DNA of 64,000 nucleotides from JAHEJB01 sp041748175. Lineage in GTDB: Bacteria; Bacteroidota; Rhodothermia; Rhodothermales; Rubricoccaceae. The notes under the pieces were generated by a model that was not told the origin of the DNA, made no database searches, and saw only the letters and a program-made list of their open reading frames with translations. This document shows positions 59,640-64,000 of the stretch, one piece after another. Each line of letters begins with the position of its first letter. Within the stretch, counting starts at the first letter, position 1. The position numbers were made by a program, and so were the translations under genes. The stretch lies in the NCBI GenBank assembly GCA_041748175.1, contig JBGTDU010000017.1, positions 1 to 64,000 of the forward strand. Direction: 5' to 3'.

Positions 59640-60998
59640 TTACGCCGCCGGGCCTCCGACCTGCGACGGATCGTCCGTTGTGTTCCTTGCTGCAACAATG
59701 GCCACGCCCACGAAGAGCCACAGATAGTAAGCGTACTGCCTGAATTCAAAGGCCTGGTTGATTCCATTCAGCGGAATCGTCAACAGAAGCAAGAGCACCG
59801 CCGTGAGAGCAAACTGCCTGGCGGAATCGTCCGCCGCTCGTTTGTATAAACGGATGCCAAGCAGCGAAAGCTTCCCGTAGAAAATCACAAAGAGGGTAAA
59901 CCCAAGGAACCCGTAGTAGAGCAGCAACGCCAACCAGTACACGTCTTCCACGATGGTGGTAAACACGAAGGCGAGGACCGTCGGAAGCTCGAAATTCTCG
60001 GCAACGGCGGACGCCACAATATCCAGGTCTGGCGAATATCCAACCAGGCTGATACCACCATCAAAAACATACGGTAACATATACACGATCAAGCCAAGTC
60101 TTTGGTTGAGCGCATGCTCCTGATATTCGCTGGAAAAGACATCAAGAATGTAAAAGTTCTCGGCAAAAGCAGAGCCCAGGCTTAGCATGCCGGCTGCGAA
60201 TAGTGGGAGCAAGAGCAACGTCAACCCCATGGTTTTCGTCACCCCCCGGATGGCCAGCTGATGCATAACAACGACAAGAACTGCTGCAAAAACAGCCATT
60301 CTAGAGTGTGCGTAGAACGTTACCAGAAGGGCCAGGGCTACACCAACCAGGTACATCCCCAGCCTCTTTTCGTTGCGCACAACCCAAACGACGAGCCCAG
60401 CCAGAATGAAATACGCATAGCCCATTGGTCTGGCGATGGTGCCAGTCAAATCGTAGCGCTCGTAGAACTGCAACACCTCGACGGGCACCCCCACAATGCT
60501 GTAGCCGCCCCAAGCATGGATCACCGAGAAGAAGCTTCGCACGGGCTGACCGCCCAGCCACTCTGCAATGCCGATGGCGACTTGAATGCCGAACGCCAGG
60601 ACAATCACACGAGGGACGCGAGCGAGCTGGGCGTTGTCCGGCGCCAACATGATCAGGGCGTAGATCAGCGGGATGTACCTCAGAAGGGCCTTCAGGCTGA
60701 CGGCCGCGTCAAGGAAGTCCGCGCCATTGACAAGAATGGTTGCCGTGGCCACAACCATGAAACCAATCAGAAACCGGTCTATCCGCCGCCCGATGACGCG
60801 AATGGTGCCGTGGTTCTTGAGGTGGAGTGCGGAGGCACCAAGGGCGACGGCCCACACCAATACCTCTGGAGCCTGTCGGAGTGCCACGAGAACTTCCCTT
60901 GGAAAGGGCAACCACCGTAGGATGAAATCCTCGAGGGGCAGATAGAATGCAATACCCAGAAGGACGTCGAATCCGATTTTCCGTGCGTCCCGTGTCAT
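59640..60998 (-). CDS. O-antigen ligase/polymerase-like membrane protein
   Basis: A 452-residue protein with about ten to twelve hydrophobic spans and a large periplasmic loop (about residues 300-350) as in WaaL/Wzy proteins. The ATG at 60998 (MTRDARKIGFDVLLGIAFYL) is preferred to starts further upstream. It contains no strict signature, so polymerase and ligase cannot be told apart. It overlaps no neighbour and is divergent from the methyltransferase gene. Confidence 0.75.
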   Translation of the reverse strand: MTRDARKIGFDVLLGIAFYLPLEDFILRWLPFPREVLVALRQAPEVLVWAVALGASALHLKNHGTIRVIGRRIDRFLIGFMVVATATILVNGADFLDAAVSLKALLRYIPLIYALIMLAPDNAQLARVPRVIVLAFGIQVAIGIAEWLGGQPVRSFFSVIHAWGGYSIVGVPVEVLQFYERYDLTGTIARPMGYAYFILAGLVVWVVRNEKRLGMYLVGVALALLVTFYAHSRMAVFAAVLVVVMHQLAIRGVTKTMGLTLLLLPLFAAGMLSLGSAFAENFYILDVFSSEYQEHALNQRLGLIVYMLPYVFDGGISLVGYSPDLDIVASAVAENFELPTVLAFVFTTIVEDVYWLALLLYYGFLGFTLFVIFYGKLSLLGIRLYKRAADDSARQFALTAVLLLLLTIPLNGINQAFEFRQYAYYLWLFVGVAIVAARNTTDDPSQVGGPAA

Positions 60999-61111
60999 TG
61001 CGTGCCATCGATCCTGCCGAAAACTACATCCACTACCGATCTGAACGCGCATCTCGCTTGGTACCTTTCTGCCCGATTTCAACGTGTAATCCGATTTCTT
61101 CCGATAGAGAG

Positions 61112-62065
61112 ATGAACTGGAAGCAAAAGTCGCTTGTTCAGAATCTGACCGCCAGCCTGCCGCGAAAGCTTGGTGGCATGGTGTATTACCAGATGCAGCG
61201 CCGCTTCGGCAAGCTGGGTGTTACGGATCCCCGGAGTCGCCTGGAGGCCGGGCTCCAGATGCTCCGTTACGCCGAGCGCGACGACAAGACGGTCGAAGGA
61301 AGCACGATCGTGGAAGTTGGGACCGGCCATCGAATGAACGTGCCCATCGCTTTGTGGCTCAATGGAGCGGAACGTATCTGTACGTACGACCTGAACCCAT
61401 ACCTGGGAGCCACCCTGGTTCTCGAGGACGTCGAATACATGCGCGCTCACGAGAAGAAAATCTTTGACGTTTTTGGGGATGTGGCCGAACGACCTGTATT
61501 TCAACGCCGTTGGCGGCAACTGATGGAAATGACGCTCGACGCCAACAACTTTGCGAGCGCCTTCAATGTCGAATACCATGGCCCGGGCGACGCAGCGACG
61601 ACCGGATTGGTGAGCGGAAGCGTTGATCTCCACGTTTCGTTCACCGTTCTGGAGCACATCCCACCCGCTGCGCTTGCCAACATCATGGTGGAAGCACGGC
61701 GCGTTTTGAAAGAGGATGGCCTCTTCATCCACCACATCGATTTTACGGACCACTTTGCACATGCCGACGACGACATCACATCCATCAATTTTCTCCACTT
61801 TGACGAGCCGACGTGGTTGAGGCTGGGCGGCAATCGGTTCATGTACATGAACCGCCTGCGCGTTGATGACATGATCAGACTGGTTTCCGCGGCGGGCCTG
61901 GAGATTCTCTGCGACGATCGAGTGGTTGACCAGCGTGCGCTGGCCGCGCTTCAAAACGGCTTTGAAGTGGACGGAGAGTTCCGCCTGAAGTCTGATGAAA
62001 CGAATGCGACGGCAAGTCAGTGGATTGTGGCGCGGACACCGATACCCGACGCCGTTGTGACCTAG
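61112..62065 (+). CDS. SAM-dependent methyltransferase
   Basis: A 317-residue class I methyltransferase. Motif I reads GSTIVEVGTGHRMNVPIALW, with the acidic residue in TYDLNPYL and a late motif VDLHVSFTVLEHIPPAALAN. The start at 61112 has GAGA upstream and fits the domain. The TAG stop lies inside the terminal repeat of a MITE, so the native C-terminus may have been altered. It could modify a sugar in the polysaccharide, but this is inferred only from position. Confidence 0.82.
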   Translation: MNWKQKSLVQNLTASLPRKLGGMVYYQMQRRFGKLGVTDPRSRLEAGLQMLRYAERDDKTVEGSTIVEVGTGHRMNVPIALWLNGAERICTYDLNPYLGATLVLEDVEYMRAHEKKIFDVFGDVAERPVFQRRWRQLMEMTLDANNFASAFNVEYHGPGDAATTGLVSGSVDLHVSFTVLEHIPPAALANIMVEARRVLKEDGLFIHHIDFTDHFAHADDDITSINFLHFDEPTWLRLGGNRFMYMNRLRVDDMIRLVSAAGLEILCDDRVVDQRALAALQNGFEVDGEFRLKSDETNATASQWIVARTPIPDAVVT

Positions 62066-62226
62066 CAGGCTGTTGATCTTTTCCTCCTATCTGCGGCGGC
62101 GGCTCTTGTTCGATCTCAGCGTTGCGAGAATCTCGCCGGATCACCAATACGCCTGCGATCTCGCGCCTTGATCTCGACCAACATCCGCTCGCCTCGCCAA
62201 CGGATGAATAAATCAACAGCCTGCTA
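62063..62226. mobile_element. MITE-like element of about 160 bp between convergent genes
   Basis: The ends are inverted: TAGCAGGCTGTTGAT (62063-62077) and its complement (62211-62225), with imperfect pairing continuing inward for about nine further bases. There is no coding capacity. Its left end supplies the TAG of the methyltransferase gene and its right end the TAG of rmlD on the other strand. The termini resemble those of some DDE-type insertion sequences. Confidence 0.8.
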
Positions 62227-63105
62227 AGGCCCACCCAATGCGAACGAAACCGTCTGGAGAAGAGATGCCCTCCAATCAGGCGGGGAGATTCCAAAGGTGG
62301 CCTCAATCTTTTCGGTGGACAAGACAGAGTGCATCGGTCGCCTCGCGCGCGTCGGATGCTGGCTCGTGGTAATTGGAATGACGCGTGTCGCACGGCAACG
62401 GCCCAGAGCACCGGCTTGCCCCACAACGGCCTCGGCAAACGAATGCCACGTTGCCGCAGGTTGCCCGGCAAAGTGATACGTGCCCCATCTTTCCTCGTCG
62501 CCGACAACCTCCCGCGAAACGGTTAGAATCGCGTCGGCGATAGCCTCGGCGGGTGTCGGGCAACCGCGTTGGTCACTGACCACGCGAAGTTCATCTTGTT
62601 CAAGGGCAAGTCTGAGCATCGTCCGCACGAAGTTCGAACCCCGAGGGCTAAAGACCCAGGACGTTCGCAGGATGATATGCCGATGGAGCGTCGCACGAAC
62701 GGCCTCCTCCCCCTCCCACTTGCTCCGACCATAAATGCCGAGCGGATGAGGATGGTCGAACTCGGAGTAGGGAATAGCCTTCTTCCCGTCGAAAACATAG
62801 TCCGTCGAGAGGTGGATGAGCGGGAGGTAGGCGTCGGAACACGCACGTGCCAGGAATCGTGCGCCGTCTCTATTGACGAGAAATGCCTTCTCCGGTTCGT
62901 CTTCCGCGCCATCAACGGACGTGTAGGCGGCCGCGTTGACAACGATATCGGGCTGATGCTCCTCAATGGCTCGATGTACGGCGTCCTGATCCGTAATGTC
63001 GAGGCGGGCACGATCCAGCCCCGTCACACCAACGCCAGCTATTTCTGCACCTTCTACCAGCGCGCCGCCTACCTGGCCGTTCGAACCCGTGACAAGCAGT
63101 TTCAC
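62224..63105 (-). CDS. rmlD: dTDP-4-dehydrorhamnose reductase
   Basis: RmlD makes dTDP-L-rhamnose from the 4-keto precursor with NAD(P)H. It is a 293-residue extended SDR: GSNGQVGGALVEGA near residue 7, AAYTSVDGAEDEP, STDYVFDG and the catalytic YGRSKWEGE. It overlaps rmlC by 4 bp. Its last codons run into the MITE end (ALGGP then TAG), so the C-terminus may have been changed by the element. Confidence 0.95.
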   Translation of the reverse strand: MKLLVTGSNGQVGGALVEGAEIAGVGVTGLDRARLDITDQDAVHRAIEEHQPDIVVNAAAYTSVDGAEDEPEKAFLVNRDGARFLARACSDAYLPLIHLSTDYVFDGKKAIPYSEFDHPHPLGIYGRSKWEGEEAVRATLHRHIILRTSWVFSPRGSNFVRTMLRLALEQDELRVVSDQRGCPTPAEAIADAILTVSREVVGDEERWGTYHFAGQPAATWHSFAEAVVGQAGALGRCRATRVIPITTSQHPTRARRPMHSVLSTEKIEATFGISPPDWRASLLQTVSFALGGP

Positions 63106-63671
63106 TGCTCCGCAGTTTGAAGGCGAAGCGGAAGGTCTCCTTCCTCCAGACTACCTAACACTGGAAGGCGCGCATCCTTCTTCGACAGAAGCGGTTCTTT
63201 AACGGGCCAGGCGATGCTCAGATTCGGGTCGTTCCACGCAACACCCCCCTCGTCGGTGGGATCGTAGTAGTCCGTGCACTTGTAAAGCAGATCGGCTTCT
63301 TCCGAGAGCACGCAAAAACCGTGGGCGTAACCCGAAGGAACCCACAACTGAAAGCGATTCTCATCGCTCAGAACCACGCTGTGCCACTGGCCAAACGTCG
63401 ACGAACCGGGCCGGACGTCGACCACGACATCGAAAACGCGACCGCGAACTACTTCGACAAGCTTGGCCTGGGGGGATTGTCGCTGAAAATGAAGGCCACG
63501 CAAAACTCCCTTCGCCGATCTCGAAAAGTTGTCCTGCACAAAGGGGATATCAATGCCGACGCTACGGTATCGTTCGTCATGGAAGCGTTCGAGGAAAAAT
63601 CCTCGCTCGTCTGCGAAGATGTCCGGCTCTACCACGAGGACGCCTTGCAATGGCGTATCGATGACGTTCAT
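63102..63671 (-). CDS. rmlC: dTDP-4-dehydrorhamnose 3,5-epimerase
   Basis: RmlC epimerises dTDP-4-keto-6-deoxyglucose at C3 and C5. It is a 189-residue cupin with VEPDIFADERGFFLERFH, VQDNFSRSAKGVLRGLHFQ (catalytic His) and VPSGYAHGFCVLSEEADLLYK. The ATG at 63671 overlaps the rmlA stop (ATGA). The order rmlA-rmlC-rmlD is contiguous; rmlB is not in view. Confidence 0.95.
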   Translation of the reverse strand: MNVIDTPLQGVLVVEPDIFADERGFFLERFHDERYRSVGIDIPFVQDNFSRSAKGVLRGLHFQRQSPQAKLVEVVRGRVFDVVVDVRPGSSTFGQWHSVVLSDENRFQLWVPSGYAHGFCVLSEEADLLYKCTDYYDPTDEGGVAWNDPNLSIAWPVKEPLLSKKDARLPVLGSLEEGDLPLRLQTAEQ

Positions 63672-64000
63672 TGGAACGATGCTCCAGAGGAAAATTTTTC
63701 GCTCTCCAAGAGATCGAGGAGATACGCGCCGTAGGGGCTCTTTTCCAGAGACCTTGCGAGCCGCTCCAATTCCCCGGATGTGACGTAACCCATCCTGTAC
63801 GCCACCTCTTCCGGGCACGCGATCTTCAAACCCTGCCTGGATTCCACGACCTCAACGTAGTTGGACGCTTCCAACAACGATTGATGTGTGCCCGTATCGA
63901 GCCACGCCGTCCCCCGCCCGAGGCGCTCAACACGAAGCTGGCCGCGCTCGAGATAGGCCTTGTTGACATCAGTAATTTCGAGTTCGCCGCGCGCCGATGG
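63668..64000 (-). CDS. rmlA: Glucose-1-phosphate thymidylyltransferase, C-terminal part
   Basis: The last 110 codons of rmlA; the gene continues beyond the right edge. RGELEITDVNKAYLERGQL, GRGTAWLDTGTHQSLLEAS and KIACPEEVAYRMGYV are characteristic of RmlA near its sugar-binding site. The tail extends 10-15 residues beyond the typical end (ESEKFSSGASFQ). It is coupled to rmlC through the ATGA overlap. Confidence 0.93.
   Translation of the reverse strand, partial: PSARGELEITDVNKAYLERGQLRVERLGRGTAWLDTGTHQSLLEASNYVEVVESRQGLKIACPEEVAYRMGYVTSGELERLARSLEKSPYGAYLLDLLESEKFSSGASFQ

Noticed and set aside
1..64000. tRNA, rRNA or riboswitch genes
   Set aside because: I looked through the intergenic spaces for cloverleaf-like or conserved aptamer patterns and saw none that I could support by eye; a covariance search would be decisive.

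Overview
The window looks like a chromosomal piece (or MAG contig) of a GC-rich, Gram-negative member of the Bacteroidota/Rhodothermota group. The clues are a secreted protein ending in a type IX secretion sorting domain (26557-27483), a DUF4783 exported protein, an LDH-like malate dehydrogenase, a Wzi-type outer-membrane barrel, BamD/OmpA-type envelope proteins, and an ECF sigma factor next to a TPR Ser/Thr kinase. This placement is inference from gene content; there is no rRNA or tRNA here.

Region 1 (1-24.9 kb) is almost entirely minus strand. Housekeeping genes run efp, accB, accC, gcvH, guaA, an LpoA-like receptor, bamD, nadD. An 8.2-kb low-GC accessory block (about 1467-9705) separates nadD from a glycoside hydrolase family 3 gene. 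A stranded, more native-looking nadD 3' end lies beside that hydrolase, so the block appears to have entered the nadD 3' end. It carries a complete IS3-type element, an IS remnant, exported and TPR proteins of unknown role, an Asp-box protein, and decayed duplicates. To the right of efp lie a histidine kinase, a methyltransferase/DinB pair, an exonuclease-UvrC fusion with a coupled membrane-anchored protein, and an alkaline phosphatase.

Region 2 (25-38.3 kb) holds mdh on the plus strand, converging on the T9SS cargo gene across a tandemly duplicated junction that contains GTAG-type REP palindromes. It continues with the trkA-trkH-lipoprotein operon, a very large NtrY-like kinase, a DUF4783 gene and mutS2.

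Region 3 (38.3-41.6 kb) is a small accessory islet: a DUF433/DUF5615 toxin-antitoxin-like pair trapped between the mutS2 5' end and a diverged copy of that end, a short protein coupled to a truncated nucleotidyltransferase, an orphan GIY-YIG protein and hicAB. Two of the transcription units start from nearly identical promoters.

Region 4 (41.7-46.1 kb) is an ECF sigma factor with a transmembrane Ser/Thr kinase-TPR protein, converging on a secreted QxW-repeat lectin. Region 5 (46.5-64 kb) is an envelope and surface-polysaccharide locus: a sugar nucleotidyltransferase, an OmpA lipoprotein, LOG and TPR proteins, a wbpD-wbpE-wbpB-like set for a diamino uronic sugar, a Wzi barrel, two WecA-like initiating transferases, a glycosyltransferase, an O-antigen ligase/polymerase, a methyltransferase and rmlA-rmlC-rmlD for dTDP-L-rhamnose. 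A small MITE sits between the methyltransferase and rmlD and supplies the stop codons of both.

The most unusual observations are the two accessory blocks, each bounded by a displaced end of a core gene (nadD, mutS2), the duplicated promoter/operator of the islet, and repeat elements that provide stop codons to convergent genes.
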